Made by a program: the position numbers and the translations under genes. Under the pieces are notes generated by a model. It was not told the origin of the DNA. It ran no database searches and saw only the letters and a list, made by a program, of their open reading frames with translations. A stretch of 64,000 nt of DNA. Source: JAVVXB01 sp036651815 (GTDB lineage: Bacteria > Bacillota > Clostridia > Christensenellales > CAG-138). Location of the stretch: the NCBI GenBank assembly GCA_036651815.1, contig JAVVXB010000009.1, positions 1 to 64,000 on the forward strand, given 5' to 3'. Of the stretch, positions 6,560 through 15,712 are shown piece by piece. Positions within the stretch are counted from its first letter, which is position 1; the number at the start of each line of letters is the position of its first letter.

Positions 6560-8833
6560 ATGAAAACAGACGTAAAAGTGCAGCAGCTGGTTGACAGCTA
6601 TGGCAACTGGGTACAGGGCGAATGCGAAAACAAAGCGGGTGGAACCGCACGTTTGACCAAGAACCTTTTCCCCTATGAGTCCATCTTCTCCCCCATCAAA
6701 GTCAACCGGATGACCATCAAAAACCGTATCGTCATGGCGCCCATGGGCAACATTGACATGGCGGAGGAAACTGGTCGGCCAAACGAGAAGTTTTTGCAGT
6801 ATTTTCTGGCGCGCGCCAAGGGCGGCGTCGGTCTGATCACTACGGGCCTCATCCCAGTCAGCCACGGTTTGGATCATACCGTTACCGAGGTGCATGGTAA
6901 GTCTATCTTCCCTCGCATTGATATGGCCCGCACGTTACTTTCCGGTTGGCGGGAGCTGGCACAGGGTTGTCATGTGTATGGTGCCAAGGTGTTCATTCAG
7001 CTCACCCCCGGCCTTGGACGCGTAGGTCCACCGACCTGCCTCGTCAACGAAATGAAGTTCCCCGGTTCCGCTTCCTTTAACCCGAACTTCTATATTCCGG
7101 AGCTTCCCTGTCTGCGCATGTCCGACGGAAAGCTGACCAAGATCGTCAAAAACTGCGGTCAAGGCGCAGCGGACGCAAAGGTCTGCGGTCTGGACGGTGT
7201 GTATCTGCATGGTCACGAAGGCTATCTGTTGGAACAGTGCACCAACCCCGCCTTCAATCGCCGCAAGCTTGGAAAATACGCTGACTGGCAGCGTTTCGGC
7301 ATTGATTGCGTAAAGGAAATCCGCAAACGCGTTGGTCCGGCTTTTCCGATTATGTACCGCATCGACCTCTCTCTGGCGCTCAATGAAACCTATGGTGAAA
7401 CCATGGATGCGGTCAAGTCCCTGAAGAAATTTAAGAATGGCCGTTCCATTGCCCAGACGCTGGATTATATGGATAACCTCATCAAGGCGGGCGTCGATCT
7501 GTTCGACGTAGACCTCGGTTGCTACGATAACTGGTGGCTGCCCCATCCCCCGGCCGGAATGCCCGCAGGCTGCTTCCTCGATATCTCGAATATCGTAAAA
7601 CAGCATTTCAAGGAGAAGGGAATTCTAAGCAACGCCGGTGTGGAGATCCCCGTGGTCGCCGTTGGTAAACTAGGTTATCCGGATCTGGCGGAGCAGGCGC
7701 TCCGTGACGACAAGTGCGATATGGTCATGCTGGGCCGTCCGCTTCTATCCGATCCAGACTGGTGCAACAAGGTCTACGCGGGAAAGGTCGAAGACATCTG
7801 CCCCTGCATTGGCTGTCAGGAAGGCTGCATCAATGAATTTGTGGAAGGCGGCCATCCGCAGTGCGCTGTCAACCCACGAACCGGTTTTGAAGATGTGTTA
7901 TCCGCGGTTCCCGCCCCCACGCAGACGCCCAAGAAGATCGGCGTGGTCGGCGCAGGCCCTGCCGGCATTCTGTTTGCTGTCACCGCAGCAAGGCGCGGGC
8001 ACACAGTGGATCTCATTGAAAAGTCCGGCATGATCGGTGGTAAGGTGATCCCCGGTAGCGTGCCCAAAGTGAAGTTTGACTTTGAAAACTACTTAACTTA
8101 CCTCAAGCATATGGTGAAAGCCGCCCAACCTCTCCCGAATTTCACGCTCAAGCTGAACACTGAGGCGACCGACCTATGGCTTAAGGAACAAGCGTATGAT
8201 ACCGTGGTCTTTGCTGTGGGTACCAAAAATTGCACGCCACCCATCCCGGGCATCGATCAGCTCAAGCGTGTGCAGGCCACTGATCTGTTGGTTGACGACA
8301 CATTGCTTGGCGACGCAAAAAAAATTGTTGTCGTCGGCGGCGGCGTAGTCGGCTGCGAAACCGCTTACTGGCTTGCCTATGAAAAGAACTGCGATGTCAG
8401 CGTCGTAGAGATGCTGCCGCACTTTATGCAGGGCGCATGCACGGCAAACCGTGGCCATTTGATCTACTACATGCAGAAGGCAGGCGTTCGTCTGCTCAAT
8501 TGCGCCAAGGTCACAGGATTTGAGGCCGGCAAGGTCAAAATCAACCGCAACGTAAGCAAAAGTGCGCCGAATCCTTACAACACCTGGCAGCCTATCCTGC
8601 CGGAGAACATACCAAATCCGCTGGCCAAGAAGCTGGGACCTGATACAAAAGACGAAGTGTTGGATGCCGATCTCGTCGTGTTGGCCATGGGTGGCAAGCC
8701 GGACGATGCACCTTTCTTCGCTGCGCAAAAGGCAGCAGTCGCGCCGGAGCTGTACAACATTGGCGACAGTTATGCCGCCGGCCGTGTGCTGGAAGCAACC
8801 CGCGCCGCCTACAATCTGGCAACGCGCATCTAA
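6560..8833 (+). CDS. NADH:flavin oxidoreductase / Fe-S flavoenzyme (2,4-dienoyl-CoA reductase type)
   Basis: A 757-residue multidomain redox enzyme. Residues about 30-400 form an old-yellow-enzyme TIM barrel with FMN (MAPMGNIDM near the start, HGHEGYLLEQ in the middle). A cysteine cluster follows (CPCIGCQEGCIN and a fourth Cys in HPQCAVNP) that should bind a 4Fe-4S centre. The C-terminal half has two dinucleotide-binding folds: GVVGAGPAG for FAD and VVVGGGVVGCE for NAD(P)H. This is the layout of DienCR, trimethylamine dehydrogenase and the bile-acid enzymes BaiCD/BaiH. The N-terminus is about 30 residues longer than usual. The ribosome site is GGAGG. It probably reduces an enoate or enone as terminal electron acceptor; the substrate cannot be read from sequence. 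Confidence 0.88.
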   Translation: MKTDVKVQQLVDSYGNWVQGECENKAGGTARLTKNLFPYESIFSPIKVNRMTIKNRIVMAPMGNIDMAEETGRPNEKFLQYFLARAKGGVGLITTGLIPVSHGLDHTVTEVHGKSIFPRIDMARTLLSGWRELAQGCHVYGAKVFIQLTPGLGRVGPPTCLVNEMKFPGSASFNPNFYIPELPCLRMSDGKLTKIVKNCGQGAADAKVCGLDGVYLHGHEGYLLEQCTNPAFNRRKLGKYADWQRFGIDCVKEIRKRVGPAFPIMYRIDLSLALNETYGETMDAVKSLKKFKNGRSIAQTLDYMDNLIKAGVDLFDVDLGCYDNWWLPHPPAGMPAGCFLDISNIVKQHFKEKGILSNAGVEIPVVAVGKLGYPDLAEQALRDDKCDMVMLGRPLLSDPDWCNKVYAGKVEDICPCIGCQEGCINEFVEGGHPQCAVNPRTGFEDVLSAVPAPTQTPKKIGVVGAGPAGILFAVTAARRGHTVDLIEKSGMIGGKVIPGSVPKVKFDFENYLTYLKHMVKAAQPLPNFTLKLNTEATDLWLKEQAYDTVVFAVGTKNCTPPIPGIDQLKRVQATDLLVDDTLLGDAKKIVVVGGGVVGCETAYWLAYEKNCDVSVVEMLPHFMQGACTANRGHLIYYMQKAGVRLLNCAKVTGFEAGKVKINRNVSKSAPNPYNTWQPILPENIPNPLAKKLGPDTKDEVLDADLVVLAMGGKPDDAPFFAAQKAAVAPELYNIGDSYAAGRVLEATRAAYNLATRI

Positions 8834-8851
8834 TCCATTCACCGAAGATAG

Positions 8852-8886
8852 ATCCGCAGACATTTCAACATGTCTGCGGATTTTTC
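8852..8886 (+). terminator. Rho-independent terminator after the flavoenzyme
   Basis: A 12-bp perfect stem (8852-8863 with 8870-8881), 6-base loop and a T5 tail. It argues against any upstream start for holA, because an in-frame ATG at 8870 lies inside this stem. Confidence 0.9.
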
Positions 8887-8956
8887 GATGTTGACTCGCG
8901 GTACTTGCGTTTGCTGTTTTTTACGTGGATATCCCATGTATCCCGCAATTGATCTA

Positions 8957-8965
8957 TGCTATAAT
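8957..8965 (+). promoter_or_regulatory. Extended -10 promoter of holA, predicting a leaderless mRNA
   Basis: TGCTATAAT is a perfect extended -10 (TGnTATAAT). It ends exactly 6 bases before the holA ATG at 8972, so transcription should begin on or next to the start codon. No -35 match and no Shine-Dalgarno sequence are present. Confidence 0.65.
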
Positions 8966-8971
8966 AAACGC

Positions 8972-9946
8972 ATGGATGAAACGACTTTCTTTCAATTGAT
9001 TCAATCCGGCACTGTTACCGGTGCATATCTGCTGTTTGGCGCGGAGCCTTACAGCAGGGAGCATGCTGTAAGGCAGCTGATTGCGACCGTGGACAGCGCC
9101 ACCCGGGATCTGAACGTGCAGGTGTTGAGAAACCCCTTGCCGGAGGATGTGATGGGTGCGGGTGAAACGCTACCCTTCTTTGCCAAAAAGCGCGTGGTAA
9201 TCATCCGGGAACTGAGTGCGGACTGTGCTTCTGCCCTTGCGAATTATGTGGCCAAGATGCCGCAGACCACACTATTGCTCATTGAGCAGCCCGGCAAACC
9301 AAACGTCCAGAGTACGCTGTATAAAATGCTCCATTCACTCGACCGCACGGTGGAGTTTTCTTCCTTTGAGCCGGACCGGGCAATTGCTTTTATTGAAAAA
9401 CGAGCCAAGGAGCGCGGCGTAGACATCGACCGTACGGCTACGCGCAGAATGGTAGACTGGTTCGGCACCGACCTTTCCCTCTTGGAAAATACGCTGTATT
9501 CCCTCGCGGGATATGTGGGAGAGCAGGGCTGCATCACGCTGAAAACAGTTGAAACCTGTGTTACCCCAGCCTCTGAATTCAAGATTTTCTCCGTTCTGGA
9601 CGATCTGATTGCCGGCAACAAACGCGATGCGGTGCGGCAACTGCTCAGCATGATAAAAAGCGGAGCAGATACCGCCATGCGGCTTTCCGCCTTCTTCGAG
9701 GGTCGCATCCGGCAAATGGTTCAGGCCAAGCGTATGTTGCTGGCAGGTGAGCGTGAACAAGCCATCGCAAAGACGCTGGGCGGCAGCCCCTATGCGGCAA
9801 AGAAAACCGTGCATAATGCAAAGAAATGCCGTTTGGAACAGCTCGTTTCCGCATTGGAAGCCTTCGCCGCCGTGGACTGGCAACAAAAGCAAGGCGTGAT
9901 GAAGGATGATGACGCGTTGATGATTGCCATCTTTCAAAATTTCTAA
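8972..9946 (+). CDS. holA: DNA polymerase III subunit delta
   Basis: A 324-residue clamp-loader subunit that opens the beta sliding clamp during replication. The N-terminus (YLLFGAEPY) matches the HolA pattern in which the ATPase-like fold lacks a functional P loop. The central part (RATxRRM, DLSLLENTLYSLAGY) and the C-terminal collar domain (FKIFSVLDDLIAGNK, ending in ALMIAIFQNF) fit the family and its usual length. ATG 8972 is preferred: homologues begin near this point, the upstream frame crosses a terminator, and an extended -10 lies 6 bases upstream. There is no ribosome site. A RpsT-type neighbour, common in other bacteria, is absent. Confidence 0.85.
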   Translation: MDETTFFQLIQSGTVTGAYLLFGAEPYSREHAVRQLIATVDSATRDLNVQVLRNPLPEDVMGAGETLPFFAKKRVVIIRELSADCASALANYVAKMPQTTLLLIEQPGKPNVQSTLYKMLHSLDRTVEFSSFEPDRAIAFIEKRAKERGVDIDRTATRRMVDWFGTDLSLLENTLYSLAGYVGEQGCITLKTVETCVTPASEFKIFSVLDDLIAGNKRDAVRQLLSMIKSGADTAMRLSAFFEGRIRQMVQAKRMLLAGEREQAIAKTLGGSPYAAKKTVHNAKKCRLEQLVSALEAFAAVDWQQKQGVMKDDDALMIAIFQNF

Positions 9947-10064
9947 TCCGGGTCGATCGGATACCTGCTGACGGTGGAAAGAGAACGTTGCTTCCAGAAC
10001 CGTCCTTCGTCCCCCCCCGACCCTGCTGAAATGACACGCGCAGTTGAAAGGAGATTCCATCACC

Positions 10065-10349
10065 ATGATAAAACACATTGTATTTACCAAGTTCTCCAAT
10101 CCGGAGGAAAACGTACCCGTGGCACGTGAACTGCTGCAGGCGCTACCTGCGCAAATTCCACAGATCATCTCCTTGGAAACAGGTGCGGACTTTCTCCACA
10201 GCGACCGTAGCTTCGACATGGCGCTCATCGTCCTCTTCGAAACCGAAGCGGATCTCAAGATCTATGATCAGCATCCTGCTCATGCGAAGGTGCGCGCCTA
10301 TATCAGAGAACACCGTACCGCCTCTGCTACCGTAGATTTTACCTTTTGA
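10065..10349 (+). CDS. Dabb-domain protein (stress-responsive alpha/beta barrel), copy 1
   Basis: A 94-residue protein with the dimeric ferredoxin-like Dabb fold: N-terminal IKHIVFTKF strand, central LETGADFLHSDRSFDMALIVLF, and C-terminal YDQHPAHAKVRAYI. ATG 10065 has GAAAGGAG about 10 bases upstream. A second paralogue follows 68 bp later and then uvrB. Family members range from plant stress proteins to small metabolic enzymes, so the reaction cannot be stated. Confidence 0.8.
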   Translation: MIKHIVFTKFSNPEENVPVARELLQALPAQIPQIISLETGADFLHSDRSFDMALIVLFETEADLKIYDQHPAHAKVRAYIREHRTASATVDFTF

Positions 10350-10417
10350 AATTTTGATCTCCGTACAACGCTGTGCCCCATTCCTATTATAATTGATCTG
10401 AAAAGAAAGGATTTGCC

Positions 10418-10726
10418 ATGCTCAAGTATATCGTTCTCTTTCAATTTCGCGACCCGGAAGAATGTCTGCCCACAGTAATCGAAAAGCTCCATGGCATGAT
10501 GGGCAAAATTCCGGAAATTCTTTCCATGGAAACGGGTGTGGATCTCTGGCGCAATGAAACGCGTAGCTACGATCTCGCGCTCATCTGCACATTTGCGGAC
10601 ATGAACGCCGTGGATATCTACGACAAGCATCCCCTGCATCAAGACGCAAGATCCTACATTTATGCGCACCGGTTGGATGGTAAAACCGTGATCTATGAAA
10701 TTGAGGACGCCAAAATTACCCGATGA
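10418..10726 (+). CDS. Dabb-domain protein, copy 2
   Basis: A 102-residue paralogue of the preceding protein with the same landmarks (LKYIVLFQF, METGVDLWRNETRSYDLALI, YDKHPLHQDARSYI). AAGAAAGG precedes the ATG. Its last codons overlap the uvrB start by 4 bp (ATGA), so it is translationally coupled to uvrB. A TATAAT-like sequence near 10385 may give it its own promoter. Function unknown; the link to DNA repair is positional only. Confidence 0.8.
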   Translation: MLKYIVLFQFRDPEECLPTVIEKLHGMMGKIPEILSMETGVDLWRNETRSYDLALICTFADMNAVDIYDKHPLHQDARSYIYAHRLDGKTVIYEIEDAKITR

Positions 10727-12753
10727 ACGAATTCAAAATAGTCAGCCATTACCAGCCGGCAGGTGATCAGCCACAAGCCATTGAGCGGCTTGTCGAAGGC
10801 GTGCAGCGGGGCGATGAAGCGCAGGTGCTGCTAGGCGTCACCGGAAGCGGAAAGACCTTCACCATGGCGAAGGTCATCGAGCGGGTACAAAAGCCGACCC
10901 TTGTCATTGCCCACAACAAGACGTTGGCGGCGCAGCTCTGCGCCGAGTTTAAAGAATATTTTCCGGATAGTGCCGTGGAATTTTTTGTATCCTACTACGA
11001 CTACTATCAGCCGGAAGCGTACATTCCGGCATCTGACACGTATATTGAAAAGACGGTTGATATCAACGATGAGATTGACCGTCTGCGTTATAGTGCCACC
11101 TGTGCGCTCAACGAGCGCAGAGATGTCATCATTGTGTCCTCCGTCAGTTGTATCTACGCGTTGGGTGATCCCGAAGAATATATGCGTATGTCCGTTTCCC
11201 TGCGCACGGGCACGGAAATTCCGCGGGAAGATGTGGTAAAGAAGCTCGTTGATATTCAGTTTCAACGCAACGACTACGATTTTGTTCGCGGTACCTTCCG
11301 TATGCGCGGCGACGTACTGGATATCTTTCCCGTCCACTGGAGCGACAAATGCATCCGCGTTGAATTCTTTGGCGATGAAATCGAGCGCATTACGGAGGTC
11401 AACGCCACCACGGGCGAGATTCTTGGTGAACGCACGCATGTGGGCATCTTTCCCGCATCCCACTATGCCACCAGCCGGGAAAAACTCAACGCCGCCATGG
11501 ACGACATCTGGTCGGATGCGGAAAAGCGCGCGAAAGAATTTCGCAGTGAGGACAAGCTCATCGAGGCCCAGCGCATTGAACAGCGCACGCAATATGATCT
11601 TGAGATGATGCGAGAGATTGGTTACTGCAATGGCATTGAAAATTACAGCCGCTATTTTGATGGCCGCAAACCTGGTCAGCCCCCCTTTACACTGATTGAT
11701 TATTTCCCGAAGGATTTCCTACTGTTCATTGACGAATCCCACGTGACCATCCCCCAGATCGGCGCAATGTACCGCGGGGATCTGGCCCGCAAAACGTCGC
11801 TTGTGGATTATGGGTTTCGTATTCCTTCTGCCTATGACAACCGCCCTCTGAAATTTCCGGAATTTTCCGCCCGCATTCCACAGATGATCTGCGTATCCGC
11901 AACACCATCTACCTATGAACTGAATCGTGCCACGCAGGTGGTCGAACAAATTATCCGTCCCACCGGGCTATGCGATCCGGCAATTGAGGTACGCCCCGTC
12001 ACGGGGCAGATTGATAATCTGCTGGGAGAAATCCGCCAGCAGGCGCAGAAGGGCTTCCGGACGCTGGTGACCACGCTGACCAAACGCATGGCAGAAAACC
12101 TAACCGAATACCTTGATGGCATGGGCGTGCGCGTACGCTATATGCATGCCGACATCGATACTATGGAGCGCATGGAAATCATCCGCGACCTACGTCTTGG
12201 TGAATTTGACGTACTTGTGGGTATCAATCTGCTCAGAGAAGGATTGGATCTGCCCGAAGTGGGGCTTGTCGCAATTCTGGATGCAGACAGGGAGGGCTTC
12301 CTCCGTTCCGCCACCAGTCTCGTGCAAACCATTGGCCGCGCAGCGCGCAATGTCGAAGGCAAGGTGATTCTGTACGCAGATACCATCACACCTTCGATGA
12401 AAACCGCCATGAGCGAGACGGATCGCCGTCGTACCATTCAGACAGCTTATAATCTGGAGCACGACATCATCCCGCAAAGCATTCACAAAGCTGTGCGCAG
12501 TACTTTTGCCATCACAAAAAAAGTGAAGGACGATGACATTTCCCTTCTTACGCCAGAAGAAATTGCCGCGCGGGTATCCTTGTTGACAGAGCAAATGCGG
12601 CAGGCTGCGCGGGAACTGGAATTTGAACAGGCAGCCAAGCTGCGCGATGAGATTCGGAAGCTTTCAGGGGAGGAAGCACTCGAACGTGCAGCCAAGCCCA
12701 AACCCGGCACCATTGGCGCGCATCGGCGGAGCCAAGGGCGAACCCGAAAGTGA
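10723..12753 (+). CDS. uvrB: Excinuclease ABC subunit B
   Basis: A 676-residue helicase-like damage-verification subunit of nucleotide excision repair. It receives damaged DNA from UvrA and recruits UvrC. The Walker A loop (GVTGSGKT, about 40-47) and the beta-hairpin region (YYDYYQPEAY) lie in the first domain. SATPSTYE and the GINLLREGLDLPEV and QTIGRAARN motifs complete the helicase core. A UVR domain for UvrC contact lies at the C-terminus (ELEFEQAAKLRDEI). It begins inside the end of the Dabb gene and is followed by a terminator, a LexA box and uvrA. Confidence 0.98.
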   Translation: MNEFKIVSHYQPAGDQPQAIERLVEGVQRGDEAQVLLGVTGSGKTFTMAKVIERVQKPTLVIAHNKTLAAQLCAEFKEYFPDSAVEFFVSYYDYYQPEAYIPASDTYIEKTVDINDEIDRLRYSATCALNERRDVIIVSSVSCIYALGDPEEYMRMSVSLRTGTEIPREDVVKKLVDIQFQRNDYDFVRGTFRMRGDVLDIFPVHWSDKCIRVEFFGDEIERITEVNATTGEILGERTHVGIFPASHYATSREKLNAAMDDIWSDAEKRAKEFRSEDKLIEAQRIEQRTQYDLEMMREIGYCNGIENYSRYFDGRKPGQPPFTLIDYFPKDFLLFIDESHVTIPQIGAMYRGDLARKTSLVDYGFRIPSAYDNRPLKFPEFSARIPQMICVSATPSTYELNRATQVVEQIIRPTGLCDPAIEVRPVTGQIDNLLGEIRQQAQKGFRTLVTTLTKRMAENLTEYLDGMGVRVRYMHADIDTMERMEIIRDLRLGEFDVLVGINLLREGLDLPEVGLVAILDADREGFLRSATSLVQTIGRAARNVEGKVILYADTITPSMKTAMSETDRRRTIQTAYNLEHDIIPQSIHKAVRSTFAITKKVKDDDISLLTPEEIAARVSLLTEQMRQAARELEFEQAAKLRDEIRKLSGEEALERAAKPKPGTIGAHRRSQGRTRK

Positions 12754-12781
12754 CAAAGAGCTGCAATTGCGAACTCCTTTT

Positions 12782-12793
12782 GAACATTTGTTC
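12782..12793 (+). promoter_or_regulatory. LexA (SOS) box
   Basis: GAACATTTGTTC is a perfect match to the Firmicute LexA/DinR half-site pattern GAAC-N4-GTTC. It lies between uvrB and uvrA, 3 bp before the uvrB terminator stem and 28 bp upstream of the uvrA extended -10, where a bound repressor would block initiation at uvrA. Confidence 0.75.
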
Positions 12794-12795
12794 GG

Positions 12796-12821
12796 AAAGC
12801 GTGCGAAAAGCGCGCTTTTTT
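12796..12821 (+). terminator. Terminator after uvrB
   Basis: A 9-bp stem with one G-T pair (12796-12804 with 12810-12818), GAAAA loop and a T run. It separates uvrB from the uvrA promoter that begins at its T tract. Confidence 0.75.
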
Positions 12822-12829
12822 GATATAAT
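12821..12829 (+). promoter_or_regulatory. Extended -10 promoter of uvrA
   Basis: TGATATAAT, a perfect extended -10, starts on the last T of the uvrB terminator. It should drive uvrA under LexA control from the box at 12782. No good -35 is present. Confidence 0.65.
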
Positions 12830-12893
12830 CCATACGCTTTCTATTTGCTTTGCTTCTGCTAAAGCGAAAGGAGAATGAAAGGTACTTGTACAT

Positions 12894-15710
12894 ATGAAGG
12901 ATATCGTCATTAAGGGTGCGCGGGAACACAATTTGAAGAACATCAATCTGACGGTGCCGCGCGATAAACTTGTGGTTTTCACCGGACTGTCCGGCAGCGG
13001 CAAGTCCAGTCTTGCATTTGACACCATCTATGCCGAAGGGCAGCGGCGCTATGTGGAAAGCTTGTCCGCCTACGCGCGCCAATTCCTCGGCCAAATGGAA
13101 AAACCGGATTTGGACAGCATCGAGGGGCTTTCGCCTGCCATCTCCATTGACCAGAAAAGCACCAGCCACAACCCCCGTAGTACCGTGGGCACCGTGACAG
13201 AAATCCACGACTATTTTCGGCTACTATATGCCCGTTGTGGAATTCCTCACTGTCCAAAGTGTGGCAAGCGTATTGAAAAACAGTCTATCGATCAAGTGGT
13301 CGATCAAGTGATGACACTACCCGCCGGAAGCAAGGTGCAAATCATTGCGCCGTGTATCCGTGCGCGCAAGGGCGAACACGTCAAGCTGCTCGAAGAGCTT
13401 AAGCGGGAGGGCTATGTCCGTGTTCGGGTGGACGGCACCGTCTATGATATCGGGGAAGTACCCGCGCTGGATAAGAAATTTAAGCATACCGTTGAAGCGG
13501 TCATCGACAGGCTGATCATCAAGTCCGGTATTGAAGGACGTCTGACCGATTCGCTGGAAACAGCCTTTCGGCTCGGTCAGAACCTCGCGGTTGTCGCCAT
13601 CATCGACGGCAACGAGTTGCTTTTTTCGCAGAGCTATGCCTGCCCGGACTGCGGCATCTCCGTTGAGGAGCTGACCCCGCGCATGTTCTCCTTCAACAAT
13701 CCATTTGGTGCATGTCCCACCTGCTCTGGGCTTGGTTCACTGCTCAAGATCGATCCCGATCTGGTCATTCCGGATAAAAAGCTTTCGCTTGGCAGGGGTG
13801 CGATCAATGTCATGGGTTGGAACAGTGGCTCCAAGGGAACCATTGCCAGCATGTACTTTGAATCACTGACCAATCACTACGGCGTATCCATGGAGACGCC
13901 TTTTGAAGACCTACCGGTGAACGTTCAGCAAGCGGTGCTCTACGGCACCGGCAAGGATAAGCTGCACATTGCCTACAAAAAAGAATTTGGTAGCGGCACA
14001 TTCGACACCGCGTTTGAGGGCATTGCCACCAATATGGAACGGCGTTACCGGGAATCACAGTCCGAGTACAGCAAGCAGGAGATTGAAGCGTATATGACGC
14101 ATACTCCCTGTCCGGATTGCGGAGGCCGACGGCTGAAACCCACCAGTCTGGCTGTCACGGTGGGGGATAAGAACATTGCGGAGCTTTCCGACATGTCCGT
14201 ATTTGTCGTGCGCACGTTTTTGCAAAATCTTACGCTCAGCAAAACGCACACGATGATCGCCGCTCAAATTCTCAAGGAAATTGACGCGCGACTTGGCTTT
14301 CTCGTCAATGTCGGGCTTGATTATCTGACGCTGTCTCGAGCGGCCATGTCCCTCTCCGGCGGCGAATCCCAGCGCATCCGGCTGGCGACGCAGATTGGCA
14401 GCGGACTCATGGGCGTACTGTACATTCTCGATGAACCCAGCATTGGACTGCACCAGCGGGACAATGCCCGACTCATCAAGACGCTGCAGCACATGCGAGA
14501 TCTGGGCAACACGCTCATCGTGGTCGAGCACGACGAGGATACCATCCGCTCCGCCGATTATGTGGTGGATGTCGGCCCCGGTGCCGGTGAGCACGGCGGA
14601 AATATCGTTGCCATCGGCACGCCGGATGAAATTGCGAACAATCCAGCTTCCATTACCGGCCAATATTTGAGCGGTAAGAAGTTCATCCCCGTACCGGAAA
14701 CACGGCGCCCCGGCAACGGTTATTTCCTGACCGTCCATGGTGCCCGCGCAAACAACCTCAAGAATATCGATGTGTCGATTCCGCTGAGCAAATTCGTTTG
14801 CGTTACCGGTGTATCCGGCAGCGGGAAATCAAGCCTTGTCAATGAGATCATTCGAAAAACGCTGCTGCGGGATCTCAACCGCGCGAAAACGCGTCCCGGC
14901 GACTGCGATGGTATCGACGGTGTCTTTGCGCTCGACAAGGTGATCGACATCGACCAAAGTCCAATTGGGCGGACGCCGCGTAGCAATCCCGCCACATATA
15001 CCGGTCTGTTTGACCTTATCCGCGCCGTGTTCGCTATGACGCCGGACGCCAAGATGCGCGGTTATACAAATGGCCGTTTCAGTTTTAATGTCAAGGGTGG
15101 GCGCTGCGAAGCCTGTCACGGCGACGGCATCAATAAAATTGAGATGCATTTTTTGCCGGATATCTACGTGCCCTGCGAGGTCTGTGAGGGCAAGCGCTAT
15201 AACCGCGAAACCTTGGAGGTGCACTATAAGGGCAAATCCATCCACGACGTGCTGGAGATGACCGTTGAGGAAGCACTCCGTTTCTTTTCCGCGTTACCAA
15301 AGTTGGCGCGCAAACTCCAGACACTCTATGACGTGGGTCTTGGCTATGTGAAGCTGGGTCAGCCCAGCACGCAGCTCTCCGGCGGCGAAGCGCAGCGCGT
15401 AAAGCTTGCCACGGAGCTTTCGCGGCGTGATACCGGCAGAACGCTGTTTATTTTGGATGAGCCAACCACCGGATTACACATTGACGACGTAAAGCGCCTG
15501 CTTGAGATTCTCAACCGTCTCTGCGAGACCGGCAGCAGCGTGCTGGTCATCGAACACAATCTCGATGTTATCAAAACCGCAGATTATGTCATCGACCTAG
15601 GTCCCGAGGGGGGCGACGCAGGTGGAACCGTAATCGCCACCGGTACGCCGGAGGAGATCGCCGCCTGTGAGCGAAGCTACACAGGACAGTTTTTAAGGAT
15701 GGTGTTATAA
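12894..15710 (+). CDS. uvrA: Excinuclease ABC subunit A
   Basis: A 938-residue damage-recognition ATPase of nucleotide excision repair, a dimer with two ABC modules. Module one has GLSGSGKSS and the signature LSGGESQRI; module two has GVSGSGKSS and LSGGEAQRV. Zinc-binding cysteine sets are seen (CPKCG, CPDCG with CPTCSGLG, and CEACHGDG with CEVCEGKRY). Length is standard. Purine-rich sites GAAAGGAG and GAAAGG lie about 21 and 11 bases before ATG. It has its own promoter and a LexA box, and the next gene starts 3 bp after its stop. Confidence 0.98.
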   Translation: MKDIVIKGAREHNLKNINLTVPRDKLVVFTGLSGSGKSSLAFDTIYAEGQRRYVESLSAYARQFLGQMEKPDLDSIEGLSPAISIDQKSTSHNPRSTVGTVTEIHDYFRLLYARCGIPHCPKCGKRIEKQSIDQVVDQVMTLPAGSKVQIIAPCIRARKGEHVKLLEELKREGYVRVRVDGTVYDIGEVPALDKKFKHTVEAVIDRLIIKSGIEGRLTDSLETAFRLGQNLAVVAIIDGNELLFSQSYACPDCGISVEELTPRMFSFNNPFGACPTCSGLGSLLKIDPDLVIPDKKLSLGRGAINVMGWNSGSKGTIASMYFESLTNHYGVSMETPFEDLPVNVQQAVLYGTGKDKLHIAYKKEFGSGTFDTAFEGIATNMERRYRESQSEYSKQEIEAYMTHTPCPDCGGRRLKPTSLAVTVGDKNIAELSDMSVFVVRTFLQNLTLSKTHTMIAAQILKEIDARLGFLVNVGLDYLTLSRAAMSLSGGESQRIRLATQIGSGLMGVLYILDEPSIGLHQRDNARLIKTLQHMRDLGNTLIVVEHDEDTIRSADYVVDVGPGAGEHGGNIVAIGTPDEIANNPASITGQYLSGKKFIPVPETRRPGNGYFLTVHGARANNLKNIDVSIPLSKFVCVTGVSGSGKSSLVNEIIRKTLLRDLNRAKTRPGDCDGIDGVFALDKVIDIDQSPIGRTPRSNPATYTGLFDLIRAVFAMTPDAKMRGYTNGRFSFNVKGGRCEACHGDGINKIEMHFLPDIYVPCEVCEGKRYNRETLEVHYKGKSIHDVLEMTVEEALRFFSALPKLARKLQTLYDVGLGYVKLGQPSTQLSGGEAQRVKLATELSRRDTGRTLFILDEPTTGLHIDDVKRLLEILNRLCETGSSVLVIEHNLDVIKTADYVIDLGPEGGDAGGTVIATGTPEEIAACERSYTGQFLRMVL

Positions 15711-15712
15711 GG

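Noticed and set aside
8870..8971. Upstream ATG that would lengthen HolA by 34 residues
   Set aside because: It lies inside a strong terminator stem, has no ribosome site, and homologues do not have the extra residues.
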